Source: Bacillota bacterium
GTDB taxonomy: Bacteria; Bacillota_A; Clostridia; Christensenellales; Aristaeellaceae
NCBI GenBank assembly: GCA_023421735.1
Contig: JAEZSP010000051.1
Location: 1-64,000, forward strand
Reading direction: 5' to 3'
DNA length: 64,000 bases
Notes under the pieces: generated by a model
Databases searched by the model: none
What the model saw: the letters and a program-made list of their open reading frames with translations, nothing else
Told to the model about the DNA's origin: nothing
Made by a program: the position numbers and the translations under genes
Shown: in pieces, positions 1-7,921 of the stretch
How positions within the stretch are numbered: the first letter of the stretch is position 1
Layout of the letters: each line of letters begins with the position of its first letter

Positions 1-199
1 TTTTTCCGGCTACTTCTCACGTCGTCTTTTTTCGGCTCTTATGACCCCGTTTTTTCCCACTCAATCCCGGCCTTTCCCGGCCTTTCCCACCCCTAGAATA
101 CGTGACACAGTATGTGTTCCGTTACAACAGGCCTTATTTGAGGGTAAGCGGGAAGGCGCCCCGCGTTTATCACGGCAGCGCAGAAAAGGGTGATCTGGA
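1..199. other. Intergenic start of window
   Basis: No gene is supported here. The only structure seen is a 10-base unit, TCCCGGCCTT, repeated twice in tandem at 65-84, in a stretch that is pyrimidine-rich on the given strand. It could be the tail of a regulatory region for the following gene, but no clear promoter was found. Confidence 0.4.
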
Positions 200-1168
200 A
201 TGGTTGGAGGAATGATGCTCGATAAAAAGGCGATCCGCGAACAGATCGAAAAGCTTGGCTGGTGCCAAAGCAATTACTGGCTTATTGCCGGCGCGGCGAT
301 GGTTTTGCATGGCGCAAAGGACCTCACGCACGACATCGATATGGGCATCACCACCGCATGGGCGGACGAATTGATCCGTGCGGGCGCGCGCTGGTCAGGC
401 GAGGTGGGCACACGCAAAATAGAGCTGGATGACGACATCGAGCTCTTTGAAAATGGGCGCGTGGGTGAAATTGAATGGGTGGACGGCGTTCCCGTCCTGT
501 GCCTTGACGGGATTCTTGAGATGAAGATAAGACGCGGACGACCGAAGGATGCGCGAGATATCGCGCTGATTCGTGCGCTGCAAAATCCGGGAACGACGCG
601 TGTCTATTTTGTGCGGCATGCGCAACCCAATTATGAAAACCACGACGATAGGAACCGAGAATTGACGCAGCGCGGGCTTGCTGATCGGCATCTGGCGACA
701 GAATTTCTACGCGACAAGAATGTTTCGGCTGTGCTGTCAAGCCCGTATAAGCGCGCGGTCGACACGGTACGTCCTCTCGCAGAGACGCTTCAGTTGCCGA
801 TTGAGACCATTGATGGGTTCCGCGAACGGCGTGTGGACGGCGGCTGGATCGAGGACATCCATGCGTTTATCAGAAATCAGTGGGCAGACTTCGACTTCAA
901 GCGACCGGGAGGCGAATCGCTTGCGGAGGTGCAGCACAGAAACGTCGCAGCGCTCTCGGACGTGCTGGCCCGCTATGCGGGGAAAACGGTCGTGATCGGC
1001 GCGCATGGCACCGCGCTTTCCACGCTCATCCATTTTTATGATCCGTCCTTTGGATACAATGAATTTGAGGGCATGCGCATGCGCATGCCCTGGATCGCTA
1101 AATTCACGTTTGAAGGTTTGTCTTGCGTCGGGATCGAAACGATTGATGTGTTGGAGATAAGGCCTTAA
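200..1168 (+). CDS. Nucleotidyltransferase-like domain fused to histidine phosphatase
   Basis: Two-domain protein of about 317-322 residues. Residues 25-125 resemble the AbiEii/MNT-type nucleotidyltransferase fold: AGAAMVLHG followed by DIDMG, matching the usual small-residue/HG...DxD pattern. From residue 134 comes a histidine phosphatase (phosphoglycerate-mutase-like) domain with the catalytic RH pair (FVRHAQPN, R139-H140), SSPYKRA and a second His in IGAHGTAL. Three in-frame ATGs exist at 200, 212 and 215. The one at 215 has GGAGG four bases upstream and may be the true start; 200 is kept as the longest. The stop overlaps the stop of the convergent MATE gene by about 4 bases. Substrate unknown. 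The single-chain pairing is unusual in my knowledge of these families. Confidence 0.75.
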   Translation: MVGGMMLDKKAIREQIEKLGWCQSNYWLIAGAAMVLHGAKDLTHDIDMGITTAWADELIRAGARWSGEVGTRKIELDDDIELFENGRVGEIEWVDGVPVLCLDGILEMKIRRGRPKDARDIALIRALQNPGTTRVYFVRHAQPNYENHDDRNRELTQRGLADRHLATEFLRDKNVSAVLSSPYKRAVDTVRPLAETLQLPIETIDGFRERRVDGGWIEDIHAFIRNQWADFDFKRPGGESLAEVQHRNVAALSDVLARYAGKTVVIGAHGTALSTLIHFYDPSFGYNEFEGMRMRMPWIAKFTFEGLSCVGIETIDVLEIRP

Positions 1169-2541
1169 ACTGCGGATGCCGCGACCGGATGGTCTGAAAG
1201 GGGCAGTTTGCGCGCATACACCGTGAACCAGATCAACATCGAAGAGCCGCGCAGCACCGTCGAGACCGTGATGCCCATCCACAGTCCGTTCAGCCCCATC
1301 CATTGCGCGAACAACCAGCACAAAAGGGGTCGCAGCAAATTGGACGTGATGCTGCACAGGCTGGGCGGCAGCGTCTGGCCCATTCCCCGGAACGTGCCCG
1401 CGCAGGCACCTTCGAGTCCCATGAAAAGTTGGCTCACCGCCAGGATGCGCAGATATGTCGCGCCCATGCCGAGGATTTCCGGCGAATCGCGCAAAAAGAT
1501 CCAATAGAGGAACCGTCCGCCCAGGATCAAAAGCAGCGTCACCAGCACTTCCCAACTGATCAGGGATGCAAGCGCGATGTGATAGCCGCGCCGGATGCGC
1601 CCCCACTTTCGCGCGCCAAAGTTCTGGCCCACAAACGCCGTGACCGCCGAGGAGAATCCGCCGCCGATCAACCATGACAGAGATTCGATCTGGCTGCCCA
1701 CGCGCTGCACGGCTACGGCGGTTTCGCCATACCAGCCGGCGACCATGCTGGTGACCACCAGCGCGAGCGCGGTGAATGCGCCGCTCTCAAGCGCAATGGG
1801 CAGGCTCCAGCGCAGGATATGGCGTGTCCGGTCGAGACCGATGCGTCCCAGAATGGCGAACGTTTCGAACGGCCTGTGCGGATGGCGCTTGACAAAGAGG
1901 ATGAACAGCGCGCAGACAATGCCCTGTGCCAGTACCGTCGCGATTGCGGCACCCCGCACGCCCCAACCCAACGTCAGAATCATGATTGGGTCAAGCGCCA
2001 TATTGATGAGTAGCCCCACGGCGTTTGCCAGAAAGCTCAGCCGAGAGTTCCCTGCGCCGTTGAAGGCGCCCATGATCGCTGCGGAGAGATAGGAAAACGG
2101 AATGCCGATTCCGACGATGCGCAGATAATTGCAGGTACTTTCAAATACGATCGGCTCTTTTACATGCATGAGGGAGACCAGCGGTCCCGCTAGCGTCATC
2201 AGCACCAGCCCATATAAGGCGCCGAGCAGGAGGGCGATGCGGGACGAATCCTGCGCATAGCCCTGCGCCGCATCGAGCATGCCGCGTCCCACGTTTTGGG
2301 ATGTGCCAATTTCCGAGCCCATGCGTCCGATCATCATGAGCGCCATGCCCAGCCACAGAAACATGCCGGCCAGCCCGCTCGCCGCCACCGCGTAAACCGC
2401 GTGTGTGGTGCGTCCAAGCCAGAACATGTCGGTCAGATTGTAGAGCATCTGCATGAGCTGTGTGCCCATGATCGGTATCGCAACCAGGAGTAATTTCTTG
2501 AGGATTCCGCCTTGCGTCAGATCATATGTCTTTTTCGCCAT
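1165..2541 (-). CDS. MATE family efflux transporter
   Basis: A 458-residue polytopic membrane protein with the repeated two-bundle pattern of MATE drug/sodium antiporters. The N-terminal signature runs GGILKKLLLVAIPIMGTQLMQ, followed by YNLTDMFWLG, and the second half contains VGQNFGA. About 12 hydrophobic segments span nearly the whole chain, and the length is typical of the family (440-470). The start is preceded by GGAGG (seen as CCTCC just above 2541). It is expected to export cationic or small toxic compounds using an ion gradient. The substrate cannot be told from sequence. It is transcribed alone, convergent with the upstream fusion gene. Confidence 0.93.
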   Translation of the reverse strand: MAKKTYDLTQGGILKKLLLVAIPIMGTQLMQMLYNLTDMFWLGRTTHAVYAVAASGLAGMFLWLGMALMMIGRMGSEIGTSQNVGRGMLDAAQGYAQDSSRIALLLGALYGLVLMTLAGPLVSLMHVKEPIVFESTCNYLRIVGIGIPFSYLSAAIMGAFNGAGNSRLSFLANAVGLLINMALDPIMILTLGWGVRGAAIATVLAQGIVCALFILFVKRHPHRPFETFAILGRIGLDRTRHILRWSLPIALESGAFTALALVVTSMVAGWYGETAVAVQRVGSQIESLSWLIGGGFSSAVTAFVGQNFGARKWGRIRRGYHIALASLISWEVLVTLLLILGGRFLYWIFLRDSPEILGMGATYLRILAVSQLFMGLEGACAGTFRGMGQTLPPSLCSITSNLLRPLLCWLFAQWMGLNGLWMGITVSTVLRGSSMLIWFTVYARKLPLSDHPVAASAV

Positions 2542-2617
2542 TGTGCCTCCATCTTTTGTGATGAATGAATCTCGACCCCATTGTCAGGATTCGGGATGAC
2601 GATCCGACCGGCGGGCG

Positions 2618-3724
2618 TCAGTCCTCGTTGAATTGCACGGCCGCATTGCGCCGCTCCATGCGTCGCTTGCGCCGCATCAGGCGACTACGGTGCGCGGCCT
2701 GCTTTAGATCCGGAATGAGCAGAAGAATCGCGAGCATGGCCGATGCGGCGGCGAGATAGGGAAGCGCACCAGCCGCGCCAAAGAACATCGCGCCGGAGAG
2801 ACGCCAGCCCATCGCGGCCGTAGCGACGGTGCAACAGAGCAAAGAGAATGCGCCGCGCACGCCAGGGGTTGTCGTATAGCAGATGGTTAAGAGGCAGGCA
2901 AAGTAGAGGGGCAAGAAAAGCGTCATGGAGTCAAGACTCCACAGCGTCGGCTGTGCAAGTGCGACGAGCACCGCGCCCGCCGATGCGAAGGACGCAAGGG
3001 CGACGACCGGCACGCTTTCGTCCTTTGTGCGCCGCGCTGGCGCATAGGCCCAGGAGAAGAGCGCCAGGCCCGCCGCGGCGAACGCCCCCATGGGCACATT
3101 CCGTCCAATGAGGAGAAAGCCGACCAGGATCGCGGCGGGAAGCCACACGCGCACGAGTGCGCGGGGGATTTCCTGCAAAACCTGTGTGCCGAAGCGGGGG
3201 TGTGCGATTCCGCCGATACTCAACGCCGTGATCAGGCAAACGCCGAGCGATGCGAGCGAGAAGAAGAGCAGGATTTGGTTGTCTCCGCGCGAGGCGATAA
3301 AGCCGGTTGCGACGAGCATGGCGACAAGTGCGTCGCAAAGAGGCGCGCTCAATTGATCCGTGAGCGCGTAGAGACGGTTTGAAAATAGCTCCGTCAGCAT
3401 GATGATTGCGCCCGACAACGCGATCCTGCGATCGATATTCGCCAGACCAAACGGCAGCTTGAGAAAGGCAAGAACCCAGATCGCAACCGCACCGCCCACG
3501 AGCGCGAGCGCGAGCGCGATGAGGAAGTTGCCGCGCAGGCGCGCCTCGCGGATCACCCGCCCGCTCGCAGACTGAAACGCCGCCGCTGCGCCGAGCGAAA
3601 ACAGCCGCGCGACAAGGAGCGAAAGGGCAAATCCCGCGACGCGCGTTCCATCGCCCAGATAGATCAGTGCGCCAAGTGCCAGGGGCAGGAGTGCGCGCGC
3701 CGGCCTGCCGATGGTGCTTCTCAT
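2618..3724 (-). CDS. Polytopic membrane protein of unknown function
   Basis: A 368-residue protein, mostly hydrophobic, with roughly ten predicted membrane helices and a basic C-terminal tail (RSRLMRRKRRMERR). The reading frame stays open further upstream, but the start at 3724 (MRSTIGRPAR) is chosen because a GGGAGA ribosome site lies six bases before it and the extension looks non-coding. I do not recognise the family. It could be an accessory membrane protein of cell-envelope biogenesis, but nothing in the sequence fixes a role. It sits 58 bases downstream of the acetyltransferase on the same strand, so co-transcription is possible. Confidence 0.7.
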   Translation of the reverse strand: MRSTIGRPARALLPLALGALIYLGDGTRVAGFALSLLVARLFSLGAAAAFQSASGRVIREARLRGNFLIALALALVGGAVAIWVLAFLKLPFGLANIDRRIALSGAIIMLTELFSNRLYALTDQLSAPLCDALVAMLVATGFIASRGDNQILLFFSLASLGVCLITALSIGGIAHPRFGTQVLQEIPRALVRVWLPAAILVGFLLIGRNVPMGAFAAAGLALFSWAYAPARRTKDESVPVVALASFASAGAVLVALAQPTLWSLDSMTLFLPLYFACLLTICYTTTPGVRGAFSLLCCTVATAAMGWRLSGAMFFGAAGALPYLAAASAMLAILLLIPDLKQAAHRSRLMRRKRRMERRNAAVQFNED

Positions 3725-3782
3725 ATGATTTCTCCCTTCATGAGAGCAAAAAGCCCCCTTTATGCTGCACGGTTCCCTGCGC

Positions 3783-4238
3783 TCATTCGGGTTTGGGCAA
3801 ATCCTCTTCCGCGATTTCCGTGCCCGTAAAACCAAGCGTCTCGAACACCGCGCGCATCGCCGCGTTGTCTGCGGTCGTGATTCCCATGGCATCCTTGCCC
3901 TGCGCATGCAGCGACGCAGCGCAACGCCCCACGATCTGTTTTGCATAGCCGCGGTTGCGGAAAGGCGGACGCGTGGTGACCGCGACAATCTCGGAAACAC
4001 CAGACGGGAGGTGCACGACCGCCGCGCGCGCGATGAGCGCGCCGTCCACAACGACCCCAAAGTCCTCCTCCAGGCCGCGCCGGAAGATGTCAATCAAGCG
4101 CACCTGATCTTCGGGTTCCATGGACCTTCCGAAGAACGTTTCCAAGAGGGGGAGTTGCTTTTCGACATCGATGCGGATCACGTCATCCTCGCTGTGCGGA
4201 AGAAGCGCTCCCTGTGGGCAGGTGTATCTGATATACAT
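3783..4238 (-). CDS. GNAT family N-acetyltransferase
   Basis: A 151-residue protein. The acetyl-CoA binding signature of the GNAT fold is visible as VTTRPPFRNRGYAKQIVG (the R/QxxGxG/A pattern, residues about 87-104). It is followed by an alpha/beta tail ending in AMRAVFETLGF, the typical beta-6/alpha-4 region. The first third carries no recognised domain and may bind the acceptor. Acceptor identity is unknown. Same strand as the WalJ-like and radical SAM genes, with short gaps, so it may belong to one transcription unit. Confidence 0.8.
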   Translation of the reverse strand: MYIRYTCPQGALLPHSEDDVIRIDVEKQLPLLETFFGRSMEPEDQVRLIDIFRRGLEEDFGVVVDGALIARAAVVHLPSGVSEIVAVTTRPPFRNRGYAKQIVGRCAASLHAQGKDAMGITTADNAAMRAVFETLGFTGTEIAEEDLPKPE

Positions 4239-4276
4239 GAGCTTGATCTCCCTCTTCCCGGCGATTGTGTGCCGAT

Positions 4277-5083
4277 TTATTCGAAAAAGGCCGATTTGAC
4301 GGAAAATACGCCCGACGTACCGTCACGCCGCGCGACCGTCACTTCCAAATCCGGTGCGCCATCGCGCTCCAGCGCCGCGAGGCTGCTCCGAAGCGCCAAT
4401 TCCGGAAAATTATTTTCCTTTGAAAGATGTCCGAGCACAATCCGCTGCGTACCCGCACGCGCCAATGCGATGGTCGCCTCCGCCGCATCGTCGTTGGAAA
4501 GATGTCCGTGCCGGGACATGATTCGCTTTTTCAGTGCGTAAGGATACCGACCCGCGCGCAGCATGGCGGGGTCGTAGTTGGATTCCAGGAGCACAGCAGA
4601 GGCGCCCGCAACGGCGTTCATCCAGCCCGTTTTTACGCAGCCGATGTCAGTCGCAAGCGCAAAACGTGCGCCGCCCGGAATCGAGATCACATAGCCGACG
4701 CTTTCCGCCGCGTCGTGCGGCGTTTCGAAGGGTTGCACGTTCATTTCACCCAGAAAAAAGTCGCGCTCCCGATCAATCACGCGGACAAACTCCGCCGGGA
4801 TTTCACCGATCTTCTGTCGCATCGCTTCCCATGTGCCCGCCGTTGCATACACGTTCGCGCCGTATTTGCGCGCAAATACGCCCGCACCCCGGATGTGGTC
4901 GATGTGCTCATGGGTAATGAGGATGGCCGAGATGTCCTGTGGGTTCGCGCCGATTGCCTTCATTTCGTCGACAATCCGCGCGCAGGATACGCCTGCGTCG
5001 ATCAGGAACTCACTGCCCGGCCCGGCAATATATACGGCGTTTCCGCTCGATCCGCTGAACAGGGGCGAGAAGCGCAATTCCAT
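4277..5083 (-). CDS. walJ: WalJ/YycJ-like metallo-beta-lactamase fold hydrolase
   Basis: A 268-residue metallo-beta-lactamase fold protein. The metal-binding signature ITHEHIDHIRG lies at residues 56-66, GSSGNAVYI near the N-terminus is typical of the YycJ/WalJ group, and a later ATDIG supplies the bridging Asp. In Bacillus the homologue is encoded with the WalKR two-component system near the origin and affects chromosome and cell-wall coordination. Here WalKR is not adjacent, so the symbol rests on family likeness only. It is probably a DNA- or RNA-directed phosphodiesterase acting in the cytoplasm. Confidence 0.82.
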   Translation of the reverse strand: MELRFSPLFSGSSGNAVYIAGPGSEFLIDAGVSCARIVDEMKAIGANPQDISAILITHEHIDHIRGAGVFARKYGANVYATAGTWEAMRQKIGEIPAEFVRVIDRERDFFLGEMNVQPFETPHDAAESVGYVISIPGGARFALATDIGCVKTGWMNAVAGASAVLLESNYDPAMLRAGRYPYALKKRIMSRHGHLSNDDAAEATIALARAGTQRIVLGHLSKENNFPELALRSSLAALERDGAPDLEVTVARRDGTSGVFSVKSAFFE

Positions 5084-5112
5084 ATTGTTTCGTCCTTTAT
5101 GTATGTTTCTTC

Positions 5113-5985
5113 TTAGGATTCTATGCCCGTCAGGTCAAACGCCGGTATATATTTTCCGTCGCTGGCCTCAAGTTCCTGTGCGTACCCATCCTCGATCCCG
5201 ATGTCGAACATATGTTCTAGCACCTGATCATATTCGTCGCGCATAACGCGGCGTTCGAGTTCGTCCAGGCCCGAGACGTTTCCCATGGGCATGTACTGCG
5301 CCATGAGGCTGACCCATGCGCCGGGGAGGTTTTCGTGAATCCAATCAAGCACGCGCATGGATTCGTCCGCGCGGCCTGGCAGGATCAGATGGCGAATGAT
5401 GGTACCTGAAATCATTATACCATCTGCGTCAAGGCGCGCAGGCCCCGTCTGACGCAGCATTTCCCTGAGTGCGGGTGCCGCGAACGCGAAGTAATCCGCC
5501 GCGCCGGAATAGCGCTGCGAGAGCGCAGGATCGATATACTTCAGATCGGGCAGATAGATCGAAACCGCGCCCGCAAGCCGCGCGATCGTCTCCGGGCGGT
5601 CGTAGCCTCCCGAATTCCACACCACAGGCAATCGGTCAAACCCCGCGAGGGATTCCTGGATTTCGTTTGCCCAATGACTCGGATTGACCAAATTGATGTT
5701 ATGAACGCCCTGATCCGCCAGCGCGTTGTAAATCTCCCGCAGCCGCCCGGTCGTTATTTCTTTTCCAAACCGCCCGTGTGAAATCCTTGCATTCTGGCAG
5801 AACACGCATCGGAGCGCGCATCCCGAGAAAAAAACGGTTCCTGAACCCCGCGTTCCCGAAATGACAGGCTCTTCATCAAAGTGCGGGGCCGCCCGCGCCA
5901 CCACAGGAAGTGCGCCCATGCCGCAAAATCCCTGACCGCGGGGCATCGCGCAGCGCCGGGGACAAACATCGCAAACGTATGGCAT
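5113..5985 (-). CDS. Radical SAM protein, PflA/PflX-like
   Basis: A 290-residue radical SAM enzyme. The 4Fe-4S/SAM motif is SGCALRCVFCQN (CxxxCxxC). An additional N-terminal cysteine cluster, CDVCPRRCAMPRGQGFCG, spans residues 4-21, as in the COG1313/PflX group related to glycyl-radical activases. The frame is open further upstream, but the start MPYVCDVC at 5985 is chosen because GGAGG lies five bases before it. The substrate of this family is not established; no glycyl-radical enzyme is adjacent. A GC-rich hairpin (6038-6062) lies in its leader. Confidence 0.82.
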   Translation of the reverse strand: MPYVCDVCPRRCAMPRGQGFCGMGALPVVARAAPHFDEEPVISGTRGSGTVFFSGCALRCVFCQNARISHGRFGKEITTGRLREIYNALADQGVHNINLVNPSHWANEIQESLAGFDRLPVVWNSGGYDRPETIARLAGAVSIYLPDLKYIDPALSQRYSGAADYFAFAAPALREMLRQTGPARLDADGIMISGTIIRHLILPGRADESMRVLDWIHENLPGAWVSLMAQYMPMGNVSGLDELERRVMRDEYDQVLEHMFDIGIEDGYAQELEASDGKYIPAFDLTGIES

Positions 5986-6037
5986 ATTGTCCTCCAAGGG
6001 GCGGCGCCGCCGCGCACCCCGCATTTGCAGATTCGTT

Positions 6038-6062
6038 GCCCCGGGGTTTGGAACCCCGGGGC
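6038..6062. repeat. GC-rich hairpin in leader of radical SAM gene
   Basis: Perfect 11-base inverted repeat GCCCCGGGGTT / AACCCCGGGGC with a three-base loop, between the stop of the ABC exporter subunit (6113) and the start at 5985. No T-run follows on the coding strand, so it may stabilise or attenuate the mRNA rather than terminate it. Confidence 0.5.
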
Positions 6063-6112
6063 GAAGATGTGTTCCCATTATAAATGATTTGCGCGGAATT
6101 CTCAACAGCGTG

Positions 6113-7921
6113 CTAACCCTGTTCCTCGACCAGCTCTTTGTACTTGCCGCCCTTTGCCATGAGCTGCTCGTGCGTTCCGGCTTCCACGAGGACGCCGCCC
6201 TCCAGGAAGTAGATCATATCGCAGGCGCGGATGGTGGAGAGGCGGTGCGCGATGAAGATGGAGGTGCGTCCTTGAGAGAGATCGGCGATTGACTGCTGGA
6301 TGAGGGCCTCGGTGTTCGAGTCGATGTTGGCGGTTGCCTCGTCGAGCACGAGCACACGGGGATCGTGGGCGATGGCACGCGCAAAGGAGATGAGTTGGCG
6401 CTCGCCGGTTGAGAAAGTTGCGCCGCGCTCCGCGACCTCGTGATGGATGCCGCCGGGGAGTGAATCGATGAATCCTTCTGCGTGGGCGAGCATGGCTGCG
6501 CGCCTGACCTGATCCTGTGAAATCTCCGCGTGAATGCGGATGTTGTCGGATATGGTGCCGACGAAGAGGAACACGTCCTGCAGAACGACGCCGATCTGGC
6601 TGCGCAGCGAGGAAAGCTTCCAGTCGTCGAGCGGCACGTCGTCGATCAATATCTGACCCTTCTGCGGCACATAGAAGTGCGACAGAAGGCTGATGATGGT
6701 GGTCTTGCCCGCGCCCGTCGCGCCGACAAAGGCGACCTTATCGCCCGGCACGCACGTGAACGACAATCCGCGCAGCACCCAATCCTCTTTTTCATAGGCG
6801 AACCAGACGTTTCGGAACTCAATTTTGCCGCGCATCGCGCCTTCATAGCCGGGCGCATCGGGTTCTTCGAGATCCGCATCGTCCTCGAGCAGCGTGAAGA
6901 TGCGGTCGGCGGAAACGAGAGAGGATTGCACGGTGTTGTATTTTTCGGCCAGATCGTTGATCGGCTGGAAGAATTGGCGAATGTAGTTCTGGAAGGCCAC
7001 GAGCACGCCCACCTCGAGGGGGTTCGTCTCCCATCCGACCATCTTAAAGCCAACGATCAAAACCAGTGCGATGCCGATTGCATTGATGACCTCCATCAGC
7101 GGCCTGAGAAACGAATTCATGAACACCTGGAACACCGTGGTCTTTCGGTAGGCGAGGTTCAGTTGGCGCAATTCTTCGTATTTTTCCTTTTCGCGGTTGA
7201 ACGCCTGTATGATGCGAATCCCCGACAGACTTTCCGCAATAAAGCCGTTGATTTGGCCGATGAGCGCCTTCATTTTCACGAAGTTGCGCCGCAGCGCATT
7301 CCTGCACACGAATGTGATGACCATGATGACCGGCACCACGGACGAGGCCACCAGCGCGAGGCGCCAATTAAACAGCAGCATGGCGATGACGATGCCGACC
7401 AGGAGAAAGACATCCTTGAAAAGACCAAGCAGAATGTCCCCATAAAACTCGTCGAGCGCCTCGACGTCGTTCGTCGCACGGGTCAGGAGGCGTCCGGAGC
7501 CCATGGCGTCGAGGTTTTTCAGCTTCATTCGGTGGATGTGTGCGAATGCCCGCATGCGCAGGTCATGCAAAATGCGCTGGCAGACCTTCGTCATGAGCAT
7601 CGATTGCGCATAGCTTGCCACCGCGCCCGCCATAATCACCAGAAAATAAGTCGTGCCGAGGCCCTGGAGCGTGCCGAGGAACCAGTTCCCCGTGTACACC
7701 ACGCTCTCCCCGTTCGTGAGCGGCGTGAGGTACTTGTCGATCACCGTCGCCATGATGACCGGGTTCAGAAGCGGCGCACCGTTGAGAATGATGCCCAACA
7801 CGCAAGCGAGCAGGATAATCCACTTGTACGGCACCATGAGACGTGCCAGCTTGAACATGACGCTGCGCTTTTTGTCGCGCGTTATGGCGTTTCCAGAATG
7901 AACGCTCCCCATTCCCTGCAT
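6113..7921 (-). CDS. ABC exporter half-transporter (catalytic partner)
   Basis: A 602-residue fused membrane/ATPase subunit. Six membrane helices occupy roughly residues 25-320. The ATPase follows with Walker A GATGAGKTT, signature FSTGERQL (diverged from LSGGQ), Walker B VLVLDEATANID with the catalytic Glu, and H-loop IAHRLST. The start at 7921 overlaps the stop of the upstream subunit (TAATG), with a GGAGG 10 bases ahead, so translation is probably coupled. Together with its partner it should form a heterodimeric exporter of lipids, peptides or drugs. The diverged signature is expected to complete the non-hydrolysing site. Confidence 0.9.
   Translation of the reverse strand: MQGMGSVHSGNAITRDKKRSVMFKLARLMVPYKWIILLACVLGIILNGAPLLNPVIMATVIDKYLTPLTNGESVVYTGNWFLGTLQGLGTTYFLVIMAGAVASYAQSMLMTKVCQRILHDLRMRAFAHIHRMKLKNLDAMGSGRLLTRATNDVEALDEFYGDILLGLFKDVFLLVGIVIAMLLFNWRLALVASSVVPVIMVITFVCRNALRRNFVKMKALIGQINGFIAESLSGIRIIQAFNREKEKYEELRQLNLAYRKTTVFQVFMNSFLRPLMEVINAIGIALVLIVGFKMVGWETNPLEVGVLVAFQNYIRQFFQPINDLAEKYNTVQSSLVSADRIFTLLEDDADLEEPDAPGYEGAMRGKIEFRNVWFAYEKEDWVLRGLSFTCVPGDKVAFVGATGAGKTTIISLLSHFYVPQKGQILIDDVPLDDWKLSSLRSQIGVVLQDVFLFVGTISDNIRIHAEISQDQVRRAAMLAHAEGFIDSLPGGIHHEVAERGATFSTGERQLISFARAIAHDPRVLVLDEATANIDSNTEALIQQSIADLSQGRTSIFIAHRLSTIRACDMIYFLEGGVLVEAGTHEQLMAKGGKYKELVEEQG

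Noticed and set aside
65..91. Tandem TCCCGGCCTT repeat as a CRISPR or iteron
   Set aside because: Only two short copies without spacers; no cas genes or plasmid replication genes are nearby.
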